This document shows, piece by piece, positions 8,060-15,641 of a DNA stretch of 64,000 nucleotides (positions within the stretch are counted from its first letter, which is position 1; each line of letters begins with the position of its first letter). The notes below the pieces were generated by a model. The model ran no database searches. It was given only the letters and a program-made list of their open reading frames with translations, and was not told the origin of the DNA. The position numbers and the translations under genes are program-made. The DNA is from Bradyrhizobium sp. LTSP849 (GTDB taxonomy: Bacteria; Pseudomonadota; Alphaproteobacteria; Rhizobiales; Xanthobacteraceae), in the NCBI RefSeq assembly GCF_000938255.1, contig NZ_JYMR01000018.1, forward strand, positions 1-64,000, in the 5' to 3' direction.

Positions 8060-8848
8060 ATGGAGAAAGCTCCGTCGACATCGACGATCCTGCTCGCCCG
8101 CCTCGGGCTCCTGATGTTCCTGCTGTTGGGTTGGCAAGTCGGGTCGACCTGGTCGGGGAGCGAGTTCTATGTTTCGACGCCATCCATCATTGCCGCGAGT
8201 TTCTGGTCGGCGTTGAGAAGCGGGGAGTTGTTGTTCCACGCCTCGATCACGACCGTCGAGGCCTTGCTCGGCTTCTTGATTGGCGGGGGCGCCGGCATCG
8301 TCGTGGGTTTGCTTCTCGGCAGTTCGCGTCTTCTTGCCGATATTCTGGATCCATTCCTGACCGCTTTGTACAGCCTTCCCAAGGTCGCTTTGGCGCCACT
8401 GTTCGTGCTGTGGCTCGGCATCGGCATTGAAATGAAGATCGTGCTGGCTGCCGCCACCGTTTTCTTCCTCGTCTTCCTCAATACCTACACCGGTGTTCGC
8501 AGTGTGAGCAGAGAGCAGTTGACCGTCATCCGCCTGATGGGAGCGTCCGAACGCCAATTGATGACGAAGCTGGTGCTGCCTTCCGCGATCAATTGGGTCT
8601 TTGCCGGCCTGCGGCTGTCGGTGCCGTATGCGCTGATTGGCGCGATCGTCGGCGAGATCATCGCCTCCAACAGAGGCCTCGGCTACCTCGTTTCCAACGC
8701 CGCTGCCAAATTCGATACGCCCGGCGTGTTCGCGGCCCTGATCGCGATTGTCGCTCTCACGATGCTGCTGAATCTTGCGGTCAAGACGGCTGAGCGAATG
8801 CTCATGCCCTGGAAACAGGCCGAAGAACACCGCGAAACCACCGTGTAG
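8060..8848 (+). CDS. ABC transporter permease (SsuC/TauC type)
   Basis: 262-aa inner-membrane permease from the ATG at 8060, preceded by GGAGG. About six hydrophobic segments are visible, with the binding-protein-dependent transport (EAA) loop near ERQLMTKLVLPSAINWVFAGL (about residues 158-180). The open frame extends upstream to 7862 inside the ATPase gene, but that part lacks permease character. Second gene of the importer operon. Confidence 0.88.
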   Translation: MEKAPSTSTILLARLGLLMFLLLGWQVGSTWSGSEFYVSTPSIIAASFWSALRSGELLFHASITTVEALLGFLIGGGAGIVVGLLLGSSRLLADILDPFLTALYSLPKVALAPLFVLWLGIGIEMKIVLAAATVFFLVFLNTYTGVRSVSREQLTVIRLMGASERQLMTKLVLPSAINWVFAGLRLSVPYALIGAIVGEIIASNRGLGYLVSNAAAKFDTPGVFAALIAIVALTMLLNLAVKTAERMLMPWKQAEEHRETTV

Positions 8849-8893
8849 CGCGTCGTTCGCACCCACTCGCCCTTTCGTCCCGCGGAGATCAAC

Positions 8894-9931
8894 ATGCCAG
8901 TCACACGCCGTAAGGCAATCGCAATCACCAGCGCAGGTGTCGCCGGCATTCTCGGAGCCCCCGTCATTGCGCAGTCGAAGCAGAAGGTCGTCCTTGGTCA
9001 GCCCAGCGAGGGCTTCATCTACATTCCGATCTACGTGGCGCGAACCAAGGGGTTCTTCGAGCAGGAGAGCCTGGATGCCGAGGTGATCACCTTCTCCAAG
9101 GGAGGCGCCGAAGCGCTGGCCGCCGTGCTGGGTGGTCAATCCGACATCTATGTCGGCAGCCCGACCGTCCAATTGAGGGCACAGGAGAAGGGGCAGTTGT
9201 TGAAGTCGTTTGCCGCGGTGCAGACCCAGTTCGGCTCCGACCTGGTTCTGTCGGCCGACGTCGCCAAGAGGATCGACCTGGCCAATCTGTCGGATCCCAA
9301 GGCGAAGGCGGCGGCCTTGAAAGGGCTCACCATTGCCGTGGCCGGGCCCGGCAGCCTGACCGACCTGATGGTCCGGCACATTGCGCAGTTCGGCGGATTG
9401 AATCCGGATCGCGACATGACCATCACGCCGATCGGGGGAGGCGGCAGCATGCTCGCCGCCTTCGGTCAGAAGCGCATCGATGGATATGCATTGTCCGCGC
9501 CGACCTCGACGACGGGCATCGAGCGTTTTGGCGGTGCCATGCTGTTCAATTTTGCCAAGGGCGAGTATCCGCCGTTTGCCAACTTTCTCTTCTATACCTT
9601 GATCGCGCGGAATGACTGGATTGCCGGAAAGCCCGAGATGGCGCAGAAGGTGGTCCGAGCCCTCTGGAAGGGGCTTCGATTTGCAAAGACAAATCCGGAT
9701 GAAGCTCGGGAGGCGGTGCGTCCCTTTTTTACGCAGGTGCCAAAGGGCGAGTTCGACATGGCCTGGGCGTTGAGCCTTCCGTCATTCGGCGACAATCCGA
9801 AAATCGACGAGGCAGGTATGTTGCAGAACTACGGTTTCCTGCAAGAGGCCGAACGGAGGCCTGTCACCGTTCCGGTCGCAGAATCCTACACCAACGCGAT
9901 CGTCGATGCCGTCGCGCCGTCCATGAAGTGA
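8894..9931 (+). CDS. ABC transporter substrate-binding protein (NMT1/SsuA-like)
   Basis: 345-aa exported binding protein. The N-terminus has a TRRKAIAIT twin-arginine-like start, a hydrophobic stretch and a likely cleavage site after VIAQ, suggesting Tat or Sec export. The body matches the NMT1/THI5-like fold (FIYIPIYVARTKGFFEQESLD, then FSKGGAEALAAVLGGQSDIYVG). It should deliver an unidentified small solute to the permease at 8060. Its TGA overlaps the start of the PhzF-like gene. Confidence 0.88.
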   Translation: MPVTRRKAIAITSAGVAGILGAPVIAQSKQKVVLGQPSEGFIYIPIYVARTKGFFEQESLDAEVITFSKGGAEALAAVLGGQSDIYVGSPTVQLRAQEKGQLLKSFAAVQTQFGSDLVLSADVAKRIDLANLSDPKAKAAALKGLTIAVAGPGSLTDLMVRHIAQFGGLNPDRDMTITPIGGGGSMLAAFGQKRIDGYALSAPTSTTGIERFGGAMLFNFAKGEYPPFANFLFYTLIARNDWIAGKPEMAQKVVRALWKGLRFAKTNPDEAREAVRPFFTQVPKGEFDMAWALSLPSFGDNPKIDEAGMLQNYGFLQEAERRPVTVPVAESYTNAIVDAVAPSMK

Positions 9932-10848
9932 GCCGTCCGATGACCGAGATCGAACTTGTCAGTGTGTTCACGCACCTGGGGCGCGGTGGCAACCCTTGTC
10001 CAATCGTCGTCGATGCATCGAACCTTCCGAGCGCGGGAATGCAGTCGGTGGCCCGGCATTTCGGGCACGAATCGGGTTTCGTGCTGCCGGCCCCAGGCCT
10101 CGACTCCGACTATACTTTCCGGTTCTGGGTTCCGCGGCATGAGATGGAGATGTGTGGTCACGCGACGATTGGTGCGCTCTGGGCCCTTGCGATCAAGGGC
10201 CGTTTGCCGGGCGAACAGGTTCGCATCCAAACGCTCAGTGGACCGGTGACAGGCTATGTCGATCGTGGAAGCTCGGGTGAGCCATCTGTCGAGATCAGCC
10301 AGCCGGTCGGCAAGGTCGTCGATTTGACGCGCGCCGAGGAGGATGAGGTTCTGTCTGCGCTCAAGATATCGCGTGGCGATCTGCTTGATCTTCCGGTGCA
10401 GAACGCCGTCACGTCGCGCGTGAAGACCCTCGTCCCGATCAAGGGCGGCCGCGAGCTCAATGAGCTGGTACCGGACCCGGCGCAGATCGAGGCGTGCTGT
10501 GGGCGGATCGGGTCCACTGGACTTTACCCCTACGCCATCGAACATCAGGGCGAACGGCGTTTCGAGGCGCGACAGTTTCCGAAATCATCAGGCTACCCGG
10601 AAGATGCTGCCACCGGCATCGCCGCCGCGGCACTCGCGTTCGGACTGCTTAGGAACGGCCTTGTCGAACGCAACAGCGAGCGGATCACTGTCATGCAGGG
10701 GCGGGCCATGGATGCCTTGTCCGAGATCCACGTTCGCCTCGGCTTCGCCGGCAGCCGGCCTGTCGGCTGCCTTCTTGGCGGCTCCGTGACGCTCGTGGAG
10801 TCGCATATCTTGCAGCTCGAAGACGCGAGGCCCACGGCTGATTCATGA
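9928..10848 (+). CDS. PhzF-family isomerase/epimerase-like protein
   Basis: 306-aa protein of the PhzF/diaminopimelate-epimerase-like fold. The N-terminal lobe has RGGNPCPIVVD and CGHATIGALWAL; the C-terminal lobe has YPEDAATGIAAAALAFGLL. Family members isomerise small acids, and most remain uncharacterised. The GTG at 9928 overlaps the preceding stop (GTGA), so translation is coupled to the binding protein; an ATG at 9940 is the alternative start. Co-transcription with the importer suggests that it acts on the imported solute (inference). Confidence 0.88.
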   Translation: MSRPMTEIELVSVFTHLGRGGNPCPIVVDASNLPSAGMQSVARHFGHESGFVLPAPGLDSDYTFRFWVPRHEMEMCGHATIGALWALAIKGRLPGEQVRIQTLSGPVTGYVDRGSSGEPSVEISQPVGKVVDLTRAEEDEVLSALKISRGDLLDLPVQNAVTSRVKTLVPIKGGRELNELVPDPAQIEACCGRIGSTGLYPYAIEHQGERRFEARQFPKSSGYPEDAATGIAAAALAFGLLRNGLVERNSERITVMQGRAMDALSEIHVRLGFAGSRPVGCLLGGSVTLVESHILQLEDARPTADS

Positions 10849-10866
10849 CAGCGAGCGAGACTTTAG

Positions 10867-10895
10867 CCTTCAGACCTGCGCCTTCAGACCTGCGC
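10867..10895. repeat. tandem 14-bp duplication at the end of the lysR gene
   Basis: ccttcagacctgcg is repeated head to tail at 10867-10880 and 10881-10894, with a partial third copy. The duplication repeats the sequence encoding the LysR C-terminus and its stop codon, so it is a local slippage event with no effect on the product. Confidence 0.8.
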
Positions 10896-11843
10896 CTTCA
10901 GCGCGGTGGCGAGAAAATCAATCGTGGCGCGAACGCCGGGCAGCATGCCGCGCCGGGACGGAAACACGAGATGGATGATGCCGTCCTTGGCGCTCCAGTC
11001 CGGCAGAATGCGGACCAGCAGTCCATCGCGCAGGGCGTCCTGACATTGAATTTCGGGCAGCAGGGCTACGCCGATCCCGGCTTGGGCCGCCTCGATGAGA
11101 ATGGCAAAGTCACCGGCCGAGACCTTCGGCTCGACCGCGATCGAGGCCTTTTGCCCCCGGGGGCCTGAAAGCTCCCATGTGCGCGGACCCGGCGTTTCCG
11201 TTGCATCGAGCAGCGGCAGCCGCGAAAGGTCGCTCGCCTCCTTGGGCGCTCCATGCTCCCTGAGGAGGGCTGTGTTCGCGACCAGAATCCTCCGGCTGAT
11301 CCCGATCTTGCGCATTTGCATCTCGGCGTCGGTGTCGAGATTTTCCCGGATGCGAATGGCGACGTCGACCTGCTCCTCGATCAGGTTGATGGGCCGGTTG
11401 GTGATGAGGAACTGGGTCCTGAGGCGCGGATATTTCGCGAAAAGCTCGGGCAGTTTCGGCGCAAGCGTCCTCTGGACGCCGACGGGGCAGCCGATGCGGA
11501 CGAGGCCCTGAGGTTCGGATTTCATCCGCAGGGCGACTTCATCCACGGCGTCTGCGGCGTCGACCACGGTTTGCGCGTACCGATAAACGTCCCGGCCGAC
11601 GGCCGTGATGCTCAGACGGCGCGTCGATCGCTCGATCAGGCGAACGCCCAGCTGCTCCTCCAGCAGCGCGACATGGCGGCTGATCCTGGACTTAGGCAAG
11701 CCGAGTGCGCGGGCCGCTGCCGAAAATCCCTCGTGCTTGACCACGGCCGCGAAGAAGTAGAGATCGTTGAAGTCCCGCATGAAGGGCGCCGCCGGGTCAA
11801 TTCCTCCCGCGTTCGGCGGGATCAGGGCATTCATCCGCATCAT
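10884..11843 (-). CDS. LysR-family transcriptional regulator
   Basis: 319-aa regulator. The N-terminal winged helix is clear: FNDLYFFAAVVKHEGFSAAARALGLPKSRISRHVALLEEQ-type sequence at about 24-65. The LysR substrate-binding domain follows (VRIGCPVGVQRTLAPKLPELF). The family pattern suggests a start at the internal MRDFNDLYFF about 21 residues in, since the extra N-terminus is not conserved in LysR proteins. It lies upstream on the opposite strand from the DoxX gene and probably controls it, although a small open frame lies between them. Confidence 0.9.
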   Translation of the reverse strand: MMRMNALIPPNAGGIDPAAPFMRDFNDLYFFAAVVKHEGFSAAARALGLPKSRISRHVALLEEQLGVRLIERSTRRLSITAVGRDVYRYAQTVVDAADAVDEVALRMKSEPQGLVRIGCPVGVQRTLAPKLPELFAKYPRLRTQFLITNRPINLIEEQVDVAIRIRENLDTDAEMQMRKIGISRRILVANTALLREHGAPKEASDLSRLPLLDATETPGPRTWELSGPRGQKASIAVEPKVSAGDFAILIEAAQAGIGVALLPEIQCQDALRDGLLVRILPDWSAKDGIIHLVFPSRRGMLPGVRATIDFLATALKAQV

Positions 11844-11934
11844 AAATTCTCCCGGCTTTCAACGCCGAATCGCTGCTGTCGACCGGAAAGCGGGTCGACG
11901 GGCCCCAAATCTCGCTTCAGAAATCAGTCTCGCT

Positions 11935-12075
11935 TCAGAGATCATCGTCCCCGCAGCTCTTCGGCGTCGCGATGTCACCGTCGTCTCCGTCATCGTCCCG
12001 CATGACCGGTGTCAGACAGGCGTGCTGGAAGCTTCGCAGCGTTGCGATCAGCTTGATTTTCAACATGTCGAACAT
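11935..12075 (-). CDS. possible 46-aa acidic small protein
   Basis: An open frame of 46 codons starting ATG at 12075 behind a good ribosome site (AAGGAG, seven bases upstream) and ending at TGA 11935-11937. The N-terminus is short and basic-hydrophobic (MFDMLKIKLIATLRSF), followed by a stretch rich in aspartate (MRDDDGDDGD and a second GDDDL at the end), with two cysteines. No family recognised. It sits between the LysR gene and its probable target. The ribosome site is the main support for it. Confidence 0.4.
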   Translation of the reverse strand: MFDMLKIKLIATLRSFQHACLTPVMRDDDGDDGDIATPKSCGDDDL

Positions 12076-12371
12076 GATCCGTCTCCTTCGATGGACCGGT
12101 TATAGAGACGGTTGATCCGCCGCATTAGCCGGCGTGGGTCGGACGGACCGTTCCATTGGCTGAACGACGTCGCGCAAGGCTGCTGCTGGCCGGCGATCGT
12201 TCACCAGATGGAACGATCCGTCTGAAATTGACCGACTAATCGCCAGACCGGTTCAGACCGATAACAGGGGGGAAGCGGACGCCGACAGGGTTCGCGACCG
12301 GCGAGGCCAAGGCCTGCGAAATCAAGGCTTGGCTCGCCGAAATTCAATCATCGCAAGCAAGGACCACGATC
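12076..12371. promoter_or_regulatory. regulatory region upstream of doxX-like gene, with 24-bp inverted repeat
   Basis: An interrupted inverted repeat has arms 12144-12167 (cggaccgttccattggctga) and 12197-12220, matching at 20 of 24 positions across a 29-base spacer. The inner element gttccat/atggaac is exact. This is a likely operator for the LysR-family regulator or another dimeric factor. No gene is visible in the region. Confidence 0.5.
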
Positions 12372-12794
12372 ATGAGCTTCACCCGTTATCTTCCCTTCGC
12401 CGGCCGTCTTCTGATCGGCCTCCCGTTTGCCATGAGCGGCCTCGGCAAGCTGGGCGCCTACGCGGCGACCACGGCCCTCATCAGTTCGGCGGGGCTGCCG
12501 CTACCGCCGCTTGCTTATGCCGTGGCCGTCGTCGTCGAACTGGGCGGTGGCCTGCTGCTGATCGCCGGCTACCAGGCCCGCGCCGTCGGGCTTGCGCTCG
12601 CCGTGTTCTCGATCGCGACCGCTGTTGCATTTCACAGCAACTTCGCCGACCAGAACCAGATGATTCACTTCCTCAAGAACGTGATGATGGCCGGTGGACT
12701 GCTCCAGATCGCGGCCTTCGGCGCCGGCGCGCTCAGCATCGACAACCGCGCCAAGAGCACGGCGTCCTACGCCGGGGCAACTGTCACCGGCTAG
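12372..12794 (+). CDS. DoxX-family membrane protein
   Basis: 140-aa protein with four hydrophobic segments and the DoxX pattern (RLLIGLPFAMSGLGKLGAY near the N-terminus, VVELGGGLLLIAGY in the middle, HFLKNVMMAGGLLQI near the C-terminus). DoxX-like proteins are inner-membrane proteins often induced by LysR-type regulators under quinone or oxidative stress; the biochemical role is not settled. The gene is monocistronic and followed by a terminator. Confidence 0.85.
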   Translation: MSFTRYLPFAGRLLIGLPFAMSGLGKLGAYAATTALISSAGLPLPPLAYAVAVVVELGGGLLLIAGYQARAVGLALAVFSIATAVAFHSNFADQNQMIHFLKNVMMAGGLLQIAAFGAGALSIDNRAKSTASYAGATVTG

Positions 12795-12865
12795 GCCGAA
12801 TTCGAACCCGGCGACGGGAGACATGACACCATCACGCGCCTGGGTTCAAAGTTCTCCGATGTGAA

Positions 12866-12896
12866 GAAGCCCGCCGTTTGGCGGGCTTCTTGTTTG
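12866..12896 (+). terminator. intrinsic terminator after doxX-like gene
   Basis: Perfect 10-bp stem gaagcccgcc (12866-12875) / ggcgggcttc (12880-12889) with a gttt loop, followed by ttgttt. It lies about 70 bases after the DoxX stop, and could also serve the convergent IclR gene. Confidence 0.85.
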
Positions 12897-12947
12897 CCGG
12901 TTGTTTGCCGGCTCCGCCCGGCGAAGAGCCGAACGGCACCACCGATG

Positions 12948-13814
12948 CTACGACGTAGACCGAGCTCTTCGACTCGGCGATCCGGACGCGGTCGCTCGGT
13001 TGGTTGCGTCCGGCCGTGCCGGAGAGTCGATGTCCGAGGAACGCGTTGCAGGCTTCCAGACCGCGAGGCGTTGCATGGTGTCGTGCGCGGCCGCAGCGAC
13101 CTGAACAATCGCCCTGCTGATGTCCTCTTCGGTCGATGATGCCTCGGACAGAACCAGGCTGATGCAGCCGGTCAATCCGATACCCTTGTCCGCGAACGGG
13201 GAAGAGATGCCAATGCGTCCCTTGTCGACCTCGCCGCGCGCGACGCAATAGCCTGCGCGCTGGATCGCTTTGACGTTTGCCAAAAACGCCTCGCGGCTCT
13301 CGCCGAAGCCCGCTCGCCTGATATCATCCGACTGCCGATCGTACAGTTTTGTCAGCCGCGGGCGATCCAGCGCGGCGAGAACGGTCTTTGACGAGGAGCC
13401 GCGATATAGCGGCATCGGGCGCCCGACCTGATAGCTCACCGCCTCCTGCGGTCCCGGCGCCATCTCTTGATGGACGCACATCACGCCATCGAAATACGAC
13501 CGGCAAAGCAGAACAGCACTTCCGCGCGGGGCAGTCGCCGCCAAGGCCATGCAAACGGGGCGTGCGACCTGGAGCAGGGGATCACCGACTTGCAGCAATC
13601 GATAAAGCTGAAGGATTCTCGGCCCGAGCGAATAGCCCTCGTCGGATACGCGGTCGAGGAATCCTGCGCGGCTCAATGCGCCCACCGTCCGATAGGCCGT
13701 GCTGCGGGGAAGCTCCAGTTTGGCCATCACCTCGTCAATGGTCACGATCCATTGCCGGTCGGTGAATAGATCCAGGAGCGCTGAAAGGTGTTGGACTGAT
13801 CCAGTTCCTGCCAC
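12948..13814 (-). CDS. IclR-family transcriptional regulator
   Basis: 288-aa regulator. An N-terminal winged helix (SVQHLSALLDLFTDRQWI, LPRSTAYRTVGALSRAGFL, about 6-55) is followed by the IclR GAF-like effector domain (GSAVLLCRSYFDGVMCVHQ, MPLYRGSSSKTVLAAL, GRIGISSPFADKG). The C-terminal 30 residues are a low-complexity Ser/Arg tail beyond the usual IclR end. It is divergent from the YceI/cytochrome b561 operon, which it probably controls through the intergenic palindrome. Confidence 0.9.
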   Translation of the reverse strand: MAGTGSVQHLSALLDLFTDRQWIVTIDEVMAKLELPRSTAYRTVGALSRAGFLDRVSDEGYSLGPRILQLYRLLQVGDPLLQVARPVCMALAATAPRGSAVLLCRSYFDGVMCVHQEMAPGPQEAVSYQVGRPMPLYRGSSSKTVLAALDRPRLTKLYDRQSDDIRRAGFGESREAFLANVKAIQRAGYCVARGEVDKGRIGISSPFADKGIGLTGCISLVLSEASSTEEDISRAIVQVAAAAHDTMQRLAVWKPATRSSDIDSPARPDATNRATASGSPSRRARSTS

Positions 13815-13870
13815 GGCCTTTACCTCAACATATTCAGTATACGAGATTCATTACAAATAAGAAAGTTTTA

Positions 13871-13889
13871 AATCCCAAATAATGGGATT
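13871..13889. promoter_or_regulatory. candidate operator between iclR and yceI operon
   Basis: Inverted repeat aatccca (13871-13877) / tgggatt (13883-13889) with a 5-base spacer, in an AT-rich 109-base divergent intergenic region 35 bases ahead of the yceI start. Its size and place fit an IclR-family operator. Confidence 0.5.
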
Positions 13890-13923
13890 ATAGCAGATAT
13901 GTCGATCTGATCCTGGAGGCATT

Positions 13924-14493
13924 GTGTTCAAACTGGCTCGTTTCACCGCTTTGGGTTTGCTGCTTGGTCTGCTTCCGGCCTACGCCGAAAACTTCAGCCT
14001 CGATAGCACCCATACCTCGGTCATGTATTCGCTGGATCATCTGGGCTTCTCGATCAGTCGAGGGGTGTTCAGAGAGGTTCAGGGACAGCTTTCGATCGAC
14101 GAAAAGGCGCCTGAGGAGGCCCGACTTGAGGTTCGCATCAACGCGGCGAGTATCGATGCATTCGACGCCGGCAGGTCGAACGCGGTACGCGGCGGCAATT
14201 TTCTCGAAACGGACCGCTTTCCGGAAATGAAGTTTGTTTCCACCAAGGTGGAACGGTCCGGCGAATCGACCGCCAAAATCACCGGCGATCTGACATTGCA
14301 CGGTGTGACTCACCCGGTCACGTTGAACGCGACGCTCCAGAAGAAGGGCAAGCATCCGATCACAGGCGCGCAGCGGATCGGGTTCGCGGCGAGCGGCGTT
14401 ATCAAACGCAGCGACTTCAAGATCATGGGTTTTCTTCCGATGGTTGGTGATGACGTCACGATCACCGTTGATGTCGAGTTCGGTGCGTCATGA
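13924..14493 (+). CDS. YceI-family periplasmic protein (first copy)
   Basis: 189-aa exported lipocalin-like protein. It starts with GTG behind GGAGG and has a signal peptide ending near AYAENF. The YceI pattern is clear: FSLDSTHTSVMYSLDHLGFS, then FLETDRFPEMKFVST, LTLHGVTHPVTLNATL and FKIMGFLPMVGDDVTITVDVEF. YceI proteins bind a polyisoprenoid such as ubiquinone in a hydrophobic barrel. It overlaps the cytochrome b561 gene by four bases (ATGA), implying a joint function in quinone or membrane redox chemistry. Confidence 0.9.
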   Translation: MFKLARFTALGLLLGLLPAYAENFSLDSTHTSVMYSLDHLGFSISRGVFREVQGQLSIDEKAPEEARLEVRINAASIDAFDAGRSNAVRGGNFLETDRFPEMKFVSTKVERSGESTAKITGDLTLHGVTHPVTLNATLQKKGKHPITGAQRIGFAASGVIKRSDFKIMGFLPMVGDDVTITVDVEFGAS

Positions 14494-15050
14494 ATCAGAC
14501 GGCGGTTACGCGCTACAGCGGCCCGGCCATTCTATTTCACTGGGGAAGCGCCGCGATCATTGCCGCCCTGTTCGTGATCGGCTGGCAGATGGTCAGGATG
14601 CCGCTCAGTCCAGGCAAAATGGAAGCGTACGCCCTCCACAAATCTCTCGGCCTCTTGATCTTGGTGCTCGCCATCGTCCGTATCGTCTGGCAGAGGCTGC
14701 GGCCGCCACCACCCAAGCCGACGGGGACACCGGAGTGGCAGCGTCGCGCCGCCAATGCCACTCATTTCGGTCTCTATCTTCTGATGTTCGGTCTCCCGCT
14801 GAGTGGATGGGCCTATAATTCGAGCGTTGGATTTCCGCTCTCGTTCTTCGGCCTGATCGACGTACCCCCGCTCCTCGGTGGCGGCACGGATATGAGAGAG
14901 CTTTGGCGGTCCGCTCATTGGCTGCTGGGATGGGGAGTCGTCGGACTCGTTTCTCTCCACGTCGGCGCGGCGCTCTACCACCGGGTGATCATGCGCGATT
15001 CGATATTGCAGCGAATGCTGCCGAGCGTTCCGACGTTGCGGAGACGGTGA
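14490..15050 (+). CDS. cytochrome b561 (CybB-type)
   Basis: 186-aa inner-membrane diheme b-type cytochrome. Four transmembrane segments carry candidate heme-ligand histidines in ILFHWGSAAI, ALHKSLGLLILV, RSAHWLLGWGVVGLVSLHVG and ALYHRVI. The family transfers electrons between ubiquinol and acceptors such as superoxide. It is flanked by, and overlaps, two YceI genes, an arrangement repeated in many proteobacteria. Its stop overlaps the next start by one base (TGATG). Confidence 0.9.
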   Translation: MNQTAVTRYSGPAILFHWGSAAIIAALFVIGWQMVRMPLSPGKMEAYALHKSLGLLILVLAIVRIVWQRLRPPPPKPTGTPEWQRRAANATHFGLYLLMFGLPLSGWAYNSSVGFPLSFFGLIDVPPLLGGGTDMRELWRSAHWLLGWGVVGLVSLHVGAALYHRVIMRDSILQRMLPSVPTLRRR

Positions 15051-15616
15051 TGAGCGTATTGCGTCATGTTGCCGTCGCGGTCGTTGGAAATCTGCTCGTC
15101 GGCGTCGGCGCCGGACAGGCTGCCACCCGATGGATACCGGTCACGGCCGCAAGCCGGATCGAATTCGAGGTGAGTCAAGCAGGGGCAACGGTCAAGGGAG
15201 AGTTCCGGCGGTTCAGCTCCGACATCGCGTTCGACCCCAACGACCTCCCCTCATCGAAAGTGCGGGTCGAAGTGGATGCCGCCAGCGTTTCGACCGGCGC
15301 GGAAGACCGGGACCGCGAACTCCCCAAGTCCGACTGGTTCGACATCGCGCGATTTCCGCGAGCCGTATTTGAAGCCGAGACTTTCGAGCGGACCGAAAAG
15401 GGCTTCATGGCCCGCGGCACGCTGTCGCTCCGCGACGTCAAGCAGCCGGTTGCCTTGCCTTTCACGCTCGATATTAACGGCGAGATCGCGCGGATGGATG
15501 CGAAGCTGGATTTGGATCGCACCACATTCGGCATCGGCCAGGGGATGTGGACCGCCTCCGACATGGTCGGGAAAACAGTGAGCCTGACCATTCATCTGGA
15601 AGCAAAGCGGAATTGA
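15050..15616 (+). CDS. YceI-family periplasmic protein (second copy)
   Basis: 188-aa protein from the ATG at 15050. The N-terminal hydrophobic stretch ends near GAGQAATRW, so it is probably exported. YceI landmarks: ITAASRIEFEVSQAG-like first strands, SSDIAFDPNDL, DWFDIARFPRAVFEAETF, FMARGTLSLRDVKQPVALPF. It is diverged from the first copy and may bind a different isoprenoid or form a pair with it. Third gene of the operon. Confidence 0.88.
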   Translation: MSVLRHVAVAVVGNLLVGVGAGQAATRWIPVTAASRIEFEVSQAGATVKGEFRRFSSDIAFDPNDLPSSKVRVEVDAASVSTGAEDRDRELPKSDWFDIARFPRAVFEAETFERTEKGFMARGTLSLRDVKQPVALPFTLDINGEIARMDAKLDLDRTTFGIGQGMWTASDMVGKTVSLTIHLEAKRN

Positions 15617-15641
15617 TTCCATCATCGTTGAGGAAATAGCC

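Noticed and set aside
11910..11943. Imperfect direct repeat tctcgcttcagaaatcag / tctcgcttcagagatca
   Set aside because: Short and imperfect; it looks like local slippage next to the 46-aa frame and gives no functional hint.
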